A DNA stretch of 64,000 nt from Micromonosporaceae bacterium (GTDB lineage: Bacteria; Actinomycetota; Actinomycetes; Mycobacteriales; Micromonosporaceae). Positions within the stretch are counted from its first letter, which is position 1, and each line of letters begins with the position of its first letter. The translations under genes were made by a program, and so were the position numbers. Location of the stretch: the NCBI GenBank assembly GCA_020027875.1, contig JAHRHA010000007.1, positions 35,397 through 99,396 of the forward strand. The letters are read 5' to 3'. Below the pieces are notes generated by a model, which did not search any database, was not told where the DNA came from, and saw only the letters and a program-made list of their open reading frames with translations. Of the stretch, positions 18,226 to 26,654 are shown piece after piece.

Positions 18226-19098
18226 ATGGAGAGGCGGGCCTTCCGGGTACCCGGATTCCTGATGCTCGTAGTCCTGTTGGCCGGCGCGGGAGCGTTGGTC
18301 TGGTGGGGTCTGGACACACAAGGTCTTACGTCGGAGCAGGCGGAGGCACGTGTCGCCATTGGGATCTCCGCCGCGGCCGTCCTGTTCGCGATCATGGCAT
18401 CGGGCTTCGTGATCCTGAATCCCAACGAAGCTCGGGTCGTTCAGTTCTTTGGGCGCTACATCGGCTCGATCAAGCGGGCCGGGTTCCACTGGACCGTCCC
18501 TTTCACCACGAAGAAGCGCATCTCGCTGCGGGTGCGCAATTTCGAGACGGCGCGGCTCAAGGTCTCTGATGCCGACGGGAACCCGGTCGAGATCGCAGCG
18601 GTCGTGGTGTACCGCGTGGTCGACTCGGCCAAGGCGATGTTCGCCGTCGACGACCACATCCAGTACGTCGCGGTTCAGGCCGAGACGGCGGTGCGCCACC
18701 TGGCGACGAGTTACCCCTACGAGGCGCATGACTCGGGCCGGGCCAGCCTGCGTGACAGCGCGGTGGTCAGCCAGGAGCTCACCGATGAGCTGGGGGAGCG
18801 CGTCGAGTTGGCCGGAGTTGAGGTGCTCGAGTCGCGGGTCACCCACCTGGCCTACGCCTTCGAGATCGCCCAGGCCATGCTCGCCCGGCAACAGGCCAGC
18901 GCCATCGTCGCGGCCCGATTCAAGATCGTAGAAGGCGCGGTCGGGATGGTCAGCAATGCCCTCGAGATGCTGCGCGAGCAGTCCGTGGTAGATCTTGACG
19001 AAGAGCGTAAGGCGCAGATGGTCTCCAACCTGCTCGTGGTCCTGTGCGGCGACCGCAACGCCCAGCCCGTGGTGAACACCGGCACGCTCTACGGGTGA
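18226..19098 (+). CDS. SPFH (stomatin/prohibitin/flotillin) domain protein
   Basis: A 290-residue protein with two N-terminal membrane segments (about 9-25 and 42-63) followed by a band-7 domain: [27 protein letters not shown], then [20 protein letters not shown]. The C-terminal part has the amphipathic helix [22 protein letters not shown] (written here one residue short of its start) typical of oligomer-forming flotillin-like proteins. Such proteins scaffold membrane microdomains. GAGGAG lies 6 nt before ATG 18226. A ribbon-helix-helix gene follows after 10 nt, a pairing common in actinobacteria but of unknown purpose. Confidence 0.88.
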   Translation: MERRAFRVPGFLMLVVLLAGAGALVWWGLDTQGLTSEQAEARVAIGISAAAVLFAIMASGFVILNPNEARVVQFFGRYIGSIKRAGFHWTVPFTTKKRISLRVRNFETARLKVSDADGNPVEIAAVVVYRVVDSAKAMFAVDDHIQYVAVQAETAVRHLATSYPYEAHDSGRASLRDSAVVSQELTDELGERVELAGVEVLESRVTHLAYAFEIAQAMLARQQASAIVAARFKIVEGAVGMVSNALEMLREQSVVDLDEERKAQMVSNLLVVLCGDRNAQPVVNTGTLYG

Positions 19099-19108
19099 TT
19101 CGCCAGAC

Positions 19109-19381
19109 ATGGCTGAGCGAAAGAAGCTGCTGCTGCGCCTAGACCCCGAGGTCTACGACGCGGTAGCTCGGTGGGCCTCGGACGATCTCCGCAGCGTCAA
19201 CGCCCAGATCGAGTACGCCCTGCGGCGCGCGCTGCGTGCCGTGGGGCGCTACGGCGGCGATGGGAGGGAGTCGGCGATCGTCCAAGATCCCGACACGGTA
19301 ACTCCCAGCGTGGTAGGTCCCGACGCGGTAGGTCCCGACGTGGCAGCTGCTGGCGCCGACGCCTCGCAAGATCGCCGGTGA
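19109..19381 (+). CDS. Arc-like ribbon-helix-helix protein
   Basis: A 90-residue protein. Residues 1-47 (RKKLLLRLDPEVYDAVARWA and SVNAQIEYALRRAL) show the beta strand of alternating residues and two helices of the Arc/MetJ family, which dimerises to put its strand in the DNA major groove. The second half is low-complexity, with repeated VGPD units. It is probably cytoplasmic and co-transcribed with the SPFH gene. A toxin partner is not evident. Its stop overlaps a possible GTG start of thrB. Confidence 0.8.
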   Translation: MAERKKLLLRLDPEVYDAVARWASDDLRSVNAQIEYALRRALRAVGRYGGDGRESAIVQDPDTVTPSVVGPDAVGPDVAAAGADASQDRR

Positions 19382-19392
19382 CCGCGCATAGC

Positions 19393-20334
19393 ATGACGCC
19401 CATGCGGTTTGAGACCGAGCCAGTGCGGGTGGCCGTGCCCGCTACCAGCGCGAATCTCGGTCCGGGCTACGACGCGCTCGGCCTGGCGCTGACGCTCGAG
19501 GACGAGGTCACGGCGCAGATCACCGACGGCGGGATCCATGTCGACGTCATCGGCGAGGGCGAAGGTGAGGTGCCGTCGGGCGAAGACCATCTCATTGTGG
19601 CCACAATGTTGCGGATCTTTGATGTGCTCGGCGGGGGCCGACCGCCTGGGTTGCTGCTCACCTGTCACAACCGCATCCCGCACGCACGAGGGCTGGGCTC
19701 CTCCTCAGCCGCGATCGTGGCGGGAATTCTGCTCGCCCGCGCCCTTGTTGTAGCACCCGCAGCCGGCCTCAACGACGCAGCCGTGCTGCGCCTAGCGGCC
19801 CGGATCGAGGGCCACCCAGACAACGTCGCCCCGTGCCTTCTCGGCGGGTTCACCATCGCCTGGATGGAGAATCGGGGCGCTCGCGCGGTGCGGTTGGAGA
19901 CCGCGCCCGGCGTACGCCCGATGGTCTTTATTCCGACAGCGCGGGGGCTGACCGAGCAGGCGCGCGCCGCTCTGCCCGCGACGGTGCCCCATGCCGACGC
20001 GGCGTTCAACGCCGCTCGGGCGGCCCTGATGGTGCACGCGCTCACAGCCGAGCCGTCGCTGTTGTTCGAGGCGACGCAGGATCGGCTACACCAGGATTAC
20101 CGCGCTGCGGGAATGCCGGAGACCGCCGCGCTGTTGACGTCCTTGCGGCAAGCGGGCGTTCCCGCATTCGTCAGTGGGGCGGGACCCAGCGTCCTGGCGT
20201 TGGTTGCCGGCGAGGCTCCCAAGGCTCCAGATGGCTGGTTTGCCAGGTCCCTGTCGGTATCTTCGACAGGAGCGCGTATCCTGATTTCCAGACACGCCGA
20301 GGGCGACCCTGTTGCCGCAGGTCCTCCGAGTTGA
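19393..20334 (+). CDS. thrB: Homoserine kinase
   Basis: A GHMP-family kinase of 313 residues that phosphorylates homoserine, feeding threonine synthase. Motif 1 is PATSANLGPGYDALG (16-30), motif 2 is PHARGLGSSSAAIVAG (ATP phosphate loop) and motif 3 is PAFVSGAGPSVLAL. Three in-frame starts are possible: GTG 19378, which overlaps the preceding stop as GTGA, ATG 19393 and ATG 19402. None has a strong ribosome-binding site, so coupling to the upstream gene is plausible. It normally abuts thrC; here it is displaced by four genes. Confidence 0.95.
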   Translation: MTPMRFETEPVRVAVPATSANLGPGYDALGLALTLEDEVTAQITDGGIHVDVIGEGEGEVPSGEDHLIVATMLRIFDVLGGGRPPGLLLTCHNRIPHARGLGSSSAAIVAGILLARALVVAPAAGLNDAAVLRLAARIEGHPDNVAPCLLGGFTIAWMENRGARAVRLETAPGVRPMVFIPTARGLTEQARAALPATVPHADAAFNAARAALMVHALTAEPSLLFEATQDRLHQDYRAAGMPETAALLTSLRQAGVPAFVSGAGPSVLALVAGEAPKAPDGWFARSLSVSSTGARILISRHAEGDPVAAGPPS

Positions 20335-20661
20335 TTACGCTGAACAGCGACACCAGCCGTCAACACGCGACCGCAGTCAACATCCAAAAAGACAGCGGAG
20401 ACAGAACTCCGCCTGGCGCGCTGGCTGCAACCCCGTGACACTCCTGCCTGACCGGCCCTCCGCGAGGAGATAAACCGCAACGCACGCGTCTCACGGTCGC
20501 AGTCCGTTCCGATCGCCCGGCGGGCATGCCCACCGCAGATCGGGCGCTTCGGCTGTGTCAAGACTCCCGCGACGTTCGCGCGAAGCGGGTGTATCCGCGG
20601 GCTGCCCGGCCCCCGACGATGAACACCCGGGCCGCTCCGGCCTATCGAGGGAAGGAATCCA
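20335..20661 (+). other. rho leader region, no gene seen
   Basis: The 327 bp between thrB and rho hold no convincing coding region. The stretch contains a C-rich, relatively G-poor segment (CAACATCCAAAAAGACAGC and beyond). rho genes in other bacteria are autoregulated by termination in a long leader, so this is a reasonable place for such control. I could not identify a defined structure. Confidence 0.3.
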
Positions 20662-22614
20662 TTGAGCGACACCACCGACGTCACGTCGGAAGTCCCCAGC
20701 ACCCCGGACTCAACGGCGGGCAACCGCCGGCGGCGTACCGGAGGCGGTCTCAACGGGATGCTGCTCAACGAGCTGCAGACGATGGCCTCGTCGCTCGGCA
20801 TCTCCGGCACCGCCAAGATGCGTAAAGGTGACCTCATCGCCGCGATCGAGGAGAACCAGGCCGACAGCCGGGTGCCTCGGGCGCGGGCGGAGGCACCTAC
20901 CCGTGGCCACGCCGGCGGAGCCGACCAACGCGGCAACGTCGCCGCGCGCGGTGATTCGCCGCGGACGGAGGTACGGGCGGAGGTTCGTGACGCCGAAGGT
21001 GAGGTCGCAGTGGAGAGCCGCGGGCCGCGCCGGGCATCTCGCGCCGGTGGTCCGCCCGACCCACGCGAGGATCGCGCTGAGCGAGCCGACCGCGGTGACC
21101 GGAGCGAGCGCGCCGATCGTGCCGACCGGGCTGACCGTGCCGACCGGGCTGACCGGGCTGACCGGGACGGTGCGCGGCCCGATGTCGAGCGCGCGGAGCG
21201 CAATGGTGGTGAGCGGAACGGGCGCGATCGTGACCGTGGCGGTCACGGCGACCGCAACGCGACGCACGGCGACCGCGTCACGCACAACGACCGTGGCACC
21301 CAGAATGACCGTGGCTCGATGACTTCAGTGAATGACCGTGGTCCGATGAGCGACCGCGATGGTGACGACGACGGTGACGGTGGCAACCGCCGCGGACGGC
21401 GCAGCCGTTTCCGCGACCGGCGTCGTGGTCGGGGCGAGCGCGGTGGCGAGGGCGGCGGCCCCGAGCCTCAGGTGAACGAGGACGACGTACTGGTGCAGGT
21501 CGCCGGGATCATCGACGTGCTCGACAACTACGCGTTCGTGCGCACCTCGGGCTACCTGTCCGGTTCTAACGACGTGTACGTCTCGATGGCCCAGATCAAG
21601 CGCTACGGCCTGCGTCGCGGTGACGCGGTCACGGGTGCCGTCCGCTCGGCCCGCGAAGGCGAACAGCGCCGCGACAAGTACAACCCCCTCGTCCGTCTCG
21701 ACACGATCAACGGGATGGACCCGGAGGAGGCGCGTCGCCGGCCGGAGTTCTACAAGCTCACGCCGCTCTACCCGCAGGAGCGCCTGCGGCTGGAGACCGA
21801 ACCGCACATCCTGACCACCCGTGTGATCGACCTCGTCATGCCCCTCGGCAAGGGGCAGCGGGCACTGATCGTCTCGCCGCCCAAGGCCGGTAAGACGATG
21901 GTGCTGCAGGCGATCGCGAACGCGATTGCGACGAACAACCCCGAGTGCCACTTGATGGTCGTGCTCGTGGACGAGCGGCCGGAAGAGGTCACCGACATGC
22001 AGCGCTCGGTGAAGGGTGAGGTCATCGCCTCCACCTTCGACCGCCCGCCGCAGGACCACACAACGGTGGCCGAGCTCGCGATCGAGCGGGCCAAGCGCCT
22101 GGTCGAACTGGGTCACGACGTTGTGGTTCTGCTCGACTCGATCACCCGACTGGGCCGGGCGTACAACTTGGCGGCTCCGGCGTCGGGCCGGATCCTGTCC
22201 GGTGGTATCGACTCGACCGCCCTCTACCCGCCCAAGCGCTTCCTCGGCGCGGCCCGCAACATCGAGAACGGCGGCTCGCTCACCATCCTGGCCACGGCCC
22301 TGGTGGAGACCGGCTCGATGATGGATACGGTGATCTTCGAGGAGTTCAAGGGTACGGGTAACGCGGAGCTCAGGCTGGACCGCAAGATCGCGGACAAGCG
22401 CGTTTTCCCGGCGATCGACATCGACCCGTCCAGTACGCGTAAGGAGGAGATCCTCCTCGCCCCGGACGAGCTGGCCATCATCATCAAGCTCCGCAAGGTG
22501 CTCCACTCCCTGGAGTCGCAGGCGGCCCTTGATCTGCTGTTGGACAAGCTCAAGCAGACCCGAACCAACATCGAGTTCCTGATGCAGATCGCGAAGACCA
22601 CGCCGGGCGAGTAG
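20662..22614 (+). CDS. rho: Transcription termination factor Rho
   Basis: A 650-residue hexameric RNA helicase that terminates transcription. The TTG start at 20662 is supported by GGGAAGGA 5-12 nt upstream. A SAP-like Rho N domain (about 33-68, LNELQTMASSLGISGTAKM) is followed by about 200 residues of disordered Arg/Asp/Gly-rich sequence, including a repeated R-A-D run at about 150-170. Then come the RNA-binding OB domain (GIIDVLDNYAFVRTSGYL), Walker A PPKAGKT near residue 410, MVVLVDERPEEVTDM, and Q- and R-loops. High-GC Gram-positive Rho proteins typically carry such an insert, which raises RNA affinity. Confidence 0.97.
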   Translation: MSDTTDVTSEVPSTPDSTAGNRRRRTGGGLNGMLLNELQTMASSLGISGTAKMRKGDLIAAIEENQADSRVPRARAEAPTRGHAGGADQRGNVAARGDSPRTEVRAEVRDAEGEVAVESRGPRRASRAGGPPDPREDRAERADRGDRSERADRADRADRADRADRADRDGARPDVERAERNGGERNGRDRDRGGHGDRNATHGDRVTHNDRGTQNDRGSMTSVNDRGPMSDRDGDDDGDGGNRRGRRSRFRDRRRGRGERGGEGGGPEPQVNEDDVLVQVAGIIDVLDNYAFVRTSGYLSGSNDVYVSMAQIKRYGLRRGDAVTGAVRSAREGEQRRDKYNPLVRLDTINGMDPEEARRRPEFYKLTPLYPQERLRLETEPHILTTRVIDLVMPLGKGQRALIVSPPKAGKTMVLQAIANAIATNNPECHLMVVLVDERPEEVTDMQRSVKGEVIASTFDRPPQDHTTVAELAIERAKRLVELGHDVVVLLDSITRLGRAYNLAAPASGRILSGGIDSTALYPPKRFLGAARNIENGGSLTILATALVETGSMMDTVIFEEFKGTGNAELRLDRKIADKRVFPAIDIDPSSTRKEEILLAPDELAIIIKLRKVLHSLESQAALDLLLDKLKQTRTNIEFLMQIAKTTPGE

Positions 22615-22719
22615 AGCCCGCGTTACTCATAGAGATCGCTGTCCTCCGGACGCTCGTGCAGCCTGACTGCGCAAACCTCCGGCGGGCGGCGATCTTCGCG
22701 CGGGGTGGGCCCCGCACGT

Positions 22720-22799
22720 CAAGATCGCGGTGATCATGAGCTGGCCGTCGCAGAAAGGCGCCGATCATGACCTCCAGGTCATGATCGATGGGATCTTGG
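22720..22799 (+). repeat. Dispersed palindromic element, copy B
   Basis: An 80-bp element bounded by CAAGATC on the left and GATCTTGG on the right. The core is CGATCATGACCT (22762-22773), two bases, then its exact complement (22776-22787). The left half carries GTGATCATGAGCT and CCGTCGCAGAAAG, shared with copy E. It lies between the convergent rho and polynucleotide-kinase genes, ending 20 bp before the latter's stop. Confidence 0.85.
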
Positions 22800-22818
22800 G
22801 TGATGGGATCTTGGGGGG

Positions 22819-23709
22819 CTAGAAGGCGCCTTCGGCTACTTGGAAGACGGTCAGACCGAGTGATCGCCACATCCGCACCACCTGGGCGCGGTCGTCGAAG
22901 ACCCCGACTACGTGGTAGCGGTCGCGGATCTCCCGGTCGAAGATCTCGGCCTTCACGATCGAGTCCTTGCGCTGGTCGCCGGTGACGCGCATGTGCAGTC
23001 CGTCGTGCGATACCCCGACGTGACGGTCGAGCCAGGCGAGTGTCTCGTCGCGACAGTCGTCGGTCCGCCCGGAGCAGTAGACGACGAGGTGTCCGGCGGC
23101 ATGCATCGCCCGTACCGCTTCGATCACGGCGTGGTTCGGGGTGTCCTCGCCGACGCGGGTCATGTCGTACGGGCTGCGGCCGTTCATGACGGCCACGGTG
23201 CCGTCGATGTCGACCAGCACGGCACGCGGCGCTCCGGGTGGGGGTACGTAGACCTCGGGCCGCGACGGTTTGAGCTCGGGTACGGGCAGCGGCAGCGAAC
23301 GGCCGGCCAAGTAGCGCTGCCACATGCCGCGGATGGCGTCCTCGCCGACGCGGGCTCCTTCGTCACGGGTGGCGTCCCGGGCGATGCACACCTCAAGCGG
23401 GACGTCAGTGAAGTCGCGAATCACCACGTCGGCGCCGCACGTGAGCCCGAGTTCCGCGAGTTCCCGGACGACCTTCGCCCGGAGGTTGGTGTCGTCGCAG
23501 ATCACGCTGACCCCGGCCCGCAGTAAGGCATCGACCTGTGCCCGTTGGGCCAAAGTCACCTGGACCTCGGCCCAGCCCAGGCCGAGGAGCCCGCCATGCA
23601 TCATCTGGCGAAGGTCGTCCCGGTTGACCCGGACGGCACCGGCCTGCTGCCGAGCCCAGGTGGTCTTGCCCGAGCCCGGCAGTCCGCGGGTGATGGTGAG
23701 CGTGGTCAT
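22819..23709 (-). CDS. Bifunctional polynucleotide kinase/phosphatase, T4 Pnkp-like
   Basis: A 296-residue protein with a P-loop kinase followed by a HAD phosphatase, the order of phage T4 polynucleotide kinase. The Walker A is GLPGSGKTT (9-17), followed by RVNRDDLRQMM and CDDTNL. The HAD motif is LVDIDGT with Asp167 and Asp169, close to T4 Asp165 and Asp167. It continues with VVYCSGRTDDCRDET and GVFDDRAQVV. The T4 enzyme puts phosphate on 5' ends and removes 3' phosphates for RNA or DNA repair. No ligase gene is adjacent, so the exact substrate is open. Confidence 0.88.
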   Translation of the reverse strand: MTTLTITRGLPGSGKTTWARQQAGAVRVNRDDLRQMMHGGLLGLGWAEVQVTLAQRAQVDALLRAGVSVICDDTNLRAKVVRELAELGLTCGADVVIRDFTDVPLEVCIARDATRDEGARVGEDAIRGMWQRYLAGRSLPLPVPELKPSRPEVYVPPPGAPRAVLVDIDGTVAVMNGRSPYDMTRVGEDTPNHAVIEAVRAMHAAGHLVVYCSGRTDDCRDETLAWLDRHVGVSHDGLHMRVTGDQRKDSIVKAEIFDREIRDRYHVVGVFDDRAQVVRMWRSLGLTVFQVAEGAF

Positions 23710-23850
23710 ATCAGGGTCGAGGTTACGGCCCTGCCGACGAGGCCGATTGGGGCGGGAATGCGGTGTCGTGGCACACTGTTGTGTCGGCGAGGTACCGGTT
23801 CACGCCCGCGGATTGCGCGGCGACCCGGCGACCAGTGAGAGAGAGCGACG

Positions 23851-24090
23851 ATGAAGCCTGATATTCACCCGAACTACGACGTGACCCAGGTCACCTGCTC
23901 GTGCGGAAACCAATTCACCACGCGCAGCACCGCCAAGGGTGGCCAGATCCACGTCGAGACCTGCAACGTCTGCCATCCCTTCTACACCGGTAAGCAGCGC
24001 GTGCTCGACACCGCGGGCCGGGTGGCGAAGTTCCAGCAGAAGTATGCGAAGGTCCAGAAGCCTGCCAAGGGCAAGCAACCCGCCAAGTAG
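23851..24090 (+). CDS. rpmE: 50S ribosomal protein L31
   Basis: A 79-residue ribosomal protein of the large subunit. It begins MKPDIHPNY and has the zinc-binding cysteines C16, C18, C38 and C41 (CSCG and CNVC), so it is the zinc-containing (C+) paralogue. GAGAGAG lies upstream of ATG 23851. Position between rho and prfA is the conserved actinobacterial order. Zinc-dependent control by Zur is common for C-minus forms; I saw no operator here. Confidence 0.97.
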   Translation: MKPDIHPNYDVTQVTCSCGNQFTTRSTAKGGQIHVETCNVCHPFYTGKQRVLDTAGRVAKFQQKYAKVQKPAKGKQPAK

Positions 24091-24184
24091 CTTCCGAGAC
24101 GGCGCCCGCACGCGATCGACACCGGTCACGGCGGGCGCTGTCCATGTGTGTCCGCCGATCTTGGACGACGAAGGTAAGGGAAGC

Positions 24185-25273
24185 ATGAGTACGGACCGCC
24201 TGGGCGCGCTGCTCGACGAGTACGCCGAACTGGAGCGCCGCCTCGCCGACCCCGCGATCCACGCGGATCAGGCTGCGGCGCGCAAGGTCGGTCGCCGCTT
24301 CGCCGAGCTGACGCCGATCCAGAAAGCCGCGTTCGAGCTCGACCAGGCGCGCGCCGATCTCATAGCCGCGCGTGAGCTGGCGGCCGACGAACCCACCTTT
24401 GCCGTCGAGGCCGATGAGATCGCCGAGCGCATCCCGGTGATCGAGCAGCGCCTGTCCGAGCTACTCGCGCCGCGCGACCCCAACGACGCCAAGGATGTGA
24501 TCCTCGAGGTCAAGGCCGGCGAGGGTGGCGAGGAGTCGGCGCTATTCGCCGGCGACCTGCTGCGGATGTATCTGCGCTACGCCGAGCGGCGCGGCTGGGT
24601 CACCGAGGTGCTCGACTCGCAGGACTCCGACCTCGGCGGTGTCAAGGATGTCGCCGTGGCCATCAAGACGCGCGGAGTGCCCGATGGCGGGCACGGCGTG
24701 TGGTCGCGGCTGAAGTGGGAGGGTGGCGTGCATCGCGTGCAGCGTGTGCCGACCACCGAGTCGCAGGGGCGCGTCCACACATCGGCCGCGGGCGTACTCG
24801 TCACGGCCGACGTTGAGGAGACCGAGGTGGAGATCGACCCGAACGACCTGCGCATCGACGTGTTCCGCTCATCAGGCCCGGGCGGACAGTCGGTCAACAC
24901 GACCGACTCGGCGGTGCGTATCACGCACCTGCCCACCGGCATCGTCGCGACCTGCCAGAACGAGCGATCGCAGCTGCAGAACAAGGACCGGGCGATGCGG
25001 TTGCTGCGGGCCAAGCTCGCCCAACTCGCGGAGGAGCAGGCCGCCTCGGCCGCATCAGACGCCCGCAAGGCGCAGGTGCGCACCGTGGACCGCTCGGAGC
25101 GGATCCGTACGTACAACTTCCCGCAGAACCGCATCACCGACCACCGGATCGGCTTCACCGCGTACAATCTTGATCTCGTGATCGGCGGTGATCTGGACGC
25201 GCTGCTCGACGCCCTCACCGAGGCGGACCGCGCGGCGAGGATCGCGGGCGAGACTGAGCTGACCCGCCACTAG
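24185..25273 (+). CDS. prfA: Peptide chain release factor 1
   Basis: A 362-residue class I release factor recognising UAA and UAG. The GGQ motif is at 233-235, the same position as in E. coli RF1, in [17 protein letters not shown]. The codon-recognition tripeptide is PTT in [16 protein letters not shown], fitting the RF1 PxT pattern. The ATG at 24185 follows AAGGTAAGGGAAGC. It lies 94 bp after rpmE. Its glutamine is expected to be methylated by the PrmC encoded just downstream. Confidence 0.97.
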   Translation: MSTDRLGALLDEYAELERRLADPAIHADQAAARKVGRRFAELTPIQKAAFELDQARADLIAARELAADEPTFAVEADEIAERIPVIEQRLSELLAPRDPNDAKDVILEVKAGEGGEESALFAGDLLRMYLRYAERRGWVTEVLDSQDSDLGGVKDVAVAIKTRGVPDGGHGVWSRLKWEGGVHRVQRVPTTESQGRVHTSAAGVLVTADVEETEVEIDPNDLRIDVFRSSGPGGQSVNTTDSAVRITHLPTGIVATCQNERSQLQNKDRAMRLLRAKLAQLAEEQAASAASDARKAQVRTVDRSERIRTYNFPQNRITDHRIGFTAYNLDLVIGGDLDALLDALTEADRAARIAGETELTRH

Positions 25274-25403
25274 GCGGGACTGGGGAGGGGGCGGTCGGCG
25301 TGTGGCGCGGCCCACAACGCAGAATTGACCCATGGTTCACGCTACGGAAACAAGGCCTCGGCAGGATTTGACCGGTCCAGGTCCAACGTCCGTGGGGGCA
25401 GCC

Positions 25404-25619
25404 GTGACATCACCGATCCAGATCCGGCCCGTCGATGTCACCGCAGCCCCGCGCGCCGTCCTACGCGAATCCGTGCGCATCCTCTACAGGGTGCTTGGGG
25501 AGGCGCGGCTCGGTACAGCGCAGGGCAACGCCTGGGCGGCTGTGTGTGAGGACCGTGAGCGTGCCCGGGACCGCGCCGAGGTGGTACGGATGCTCGCGGA
25601 CGCCCGGTCCATCCGCTGA
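25404..25619 (+). CDS. Small hypothetical protein between prfA and prmC
   Basis: A 71-residue protein starting at GTG 25404, where GGGGG lies 7 nt upstream; an ATG at 25332 in the same frame would make it 95 residues but has no ribosome-binding site. The sequence is helical and charged (RAVLRESVRILYRVLGEARL, then CEDRERARDRAEVVRMLADA). No family is recognised. The third codon positions look like its coding neighbours, which is the main support. Confidence 0.5.
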   Translation: MTSPIQIRPVDVTAAPRAVLRESVRILYRVLGEARLGTAQGNAWAAVCEDRERARDRAEVVRMLADARSIR

Positions 25620-25679
25620 GTCAAGGTTTCGCATTCGCGTGTGTTGCTATAGACACCGCGAACGACCAAGATCTGCCAG

Positions 25680-26552
25680 ATGGAGCGCGTGACGGATGCG
25701 GTGGCGCGTGCCGCGCTCACGTTGGCGTCCGCTCATGTCGTGTCTCCGCGCGTCGACGCGGAGTTGCTGGCCGCCTTTGTGCTCGGCGTCCCTCGCGGAC
25801 GGCTCGCCGTGGCCGAGGATTTCACGCCCGACCAGGTGGACCGCTTCAGCCGGCTCGTCGTTGCGCGAGCGGCGCGGGTACCGCTGCAGTATCTGACCGG
25901 TACCGCCCCCTTCCGCCGCCTCGAACTCGCGGTCGGCGAGGGGGTCTTCGTGCCACGCCCGGAGACTGAGGTTCTCGTTGAATGGGGGCTTGGCTGGCTG
26001 CGCCGCCACGCGGCCGACCATTCCGAGCGGCCGGCGGTCGTCGTCGACCTGTGCGCCGGGTCGGGCGCGATTGCGGCGTCCATCGCCGCCGAGACACGAG
26101 ACGTGATCGCGACGAGAGTCTATGCGGTGGAGAGCGAACCGCCCGCCGTCGACTGGCTACGGCGGAATGTCACCGCCCACGGGGTGAGGGTGATTGAGGG
26201 CGATGTCACGGACCCGGCCGCACTCTCCGAACTGGACGACTCCGTCGACCTCGTGCTGTGCAACCCGCCATATGTGCCGGAGATCGGCGCCTCGGGCCTG
26301 CCACCCGAGGTGAGCGAGCACGATCCCCACGCAGCCGTCTTCGGCGGCACGGATGGGCTTGACGTCATCCGCCCGCTCATCGGCCGGGTCGCGGCGCTGC
26401 TGCGCCCGGGCGGCGCGATGGCCGTGGAGCACGACGACACCCACGCGTACGTCGTACCGACCCTCGTCAGCGCCGACGGGCATTTCCGCGACGTCGAGCT
26501 GCATCACGATCTCGCCCAGCGCGCCCGTTTCACGACGGCAACTCGAGTGTAG
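25680..26552 (+). CDS. prmC: Release factor glutamine methyltransferase
   Basis: A 290-residue SAM-dependent enzyme that methylates the GGQ glutamine of release factors. Helical N-terminal domain to about residue 75; the SAM site VVVDLCAGSGAIAASIA lies near 120; the catalytic NPPY is at 195-198 with GLPPEVSEHDPHAAVFGG following, as in HemK/PrmC. The ATG at 25680 lies 60 bp after the small gene. Its stop is followed within 3 bp by a block of 25-bp repeats. Confidence 0.95.
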   Translation: MERVTDAVARAALTLASAHVVSPRVDAELLAAFVLGVPRGRLAVAEDFTPDQVDRFSRLVVARAARVPLQYLTGTAPFRRLELAVGEGVFVPRPETEVLVEWGLGWLRRHAADHSERPAVVVDLCAGSGAIAASIAAETRDVIATRVYAVESEPPAVDWLRRNVTAHGVRVIEGDVTDPAALSELDDSVDLVLCNPPYVPEIGASGLPPEVSEHDPHAAVFGGTDGLDVIRPLIGRVAALLRPGGAMAVEHDDTHAYVVPTLVSADGHFRDVELHHDLAQRARFTTATRV

Positions 26553-26554
26553 TA

Positions 26555-26654
26555 GGCGCGAGCCTAACTGCGTCACGGTGGCGCGAGCCTGACTGCGTCA
26601 CGGTGGCGCGAGCCTGACTGCGTCACGGTGGCGCGAGGCTCATTGCGTCACGGG
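26555..26654. repeat. Four 25-bp tandem repeats at a convergent gene junction
   Basis: Units start at 26555, 26580, 26605 and 26630 and have the form GGCGCGAGCC...GCGTCACGGT. Units 2 and 3 are identical, unit 1 differs by one base, and unit 4 is more diverged. The block starts 3 bp after the prmC stop. The last unit contains the stop codon (26640-26642) and final codons of the DivIVA-like gene on the other strand, so copy-number change could not alter that protein but would change the spacing of the two 3' ends. Confidence 0.9.

Noticed and set aside
20526..20825. Possible leader peptide before rho
   Set aside because: The frame has no ribosome-binding site, runs deep into rho in another frame and has random composition.
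21325..22506. 393-codon antisense frame over rho
   Set aside because: The other strand encodes the conserved Rho ATPase core.
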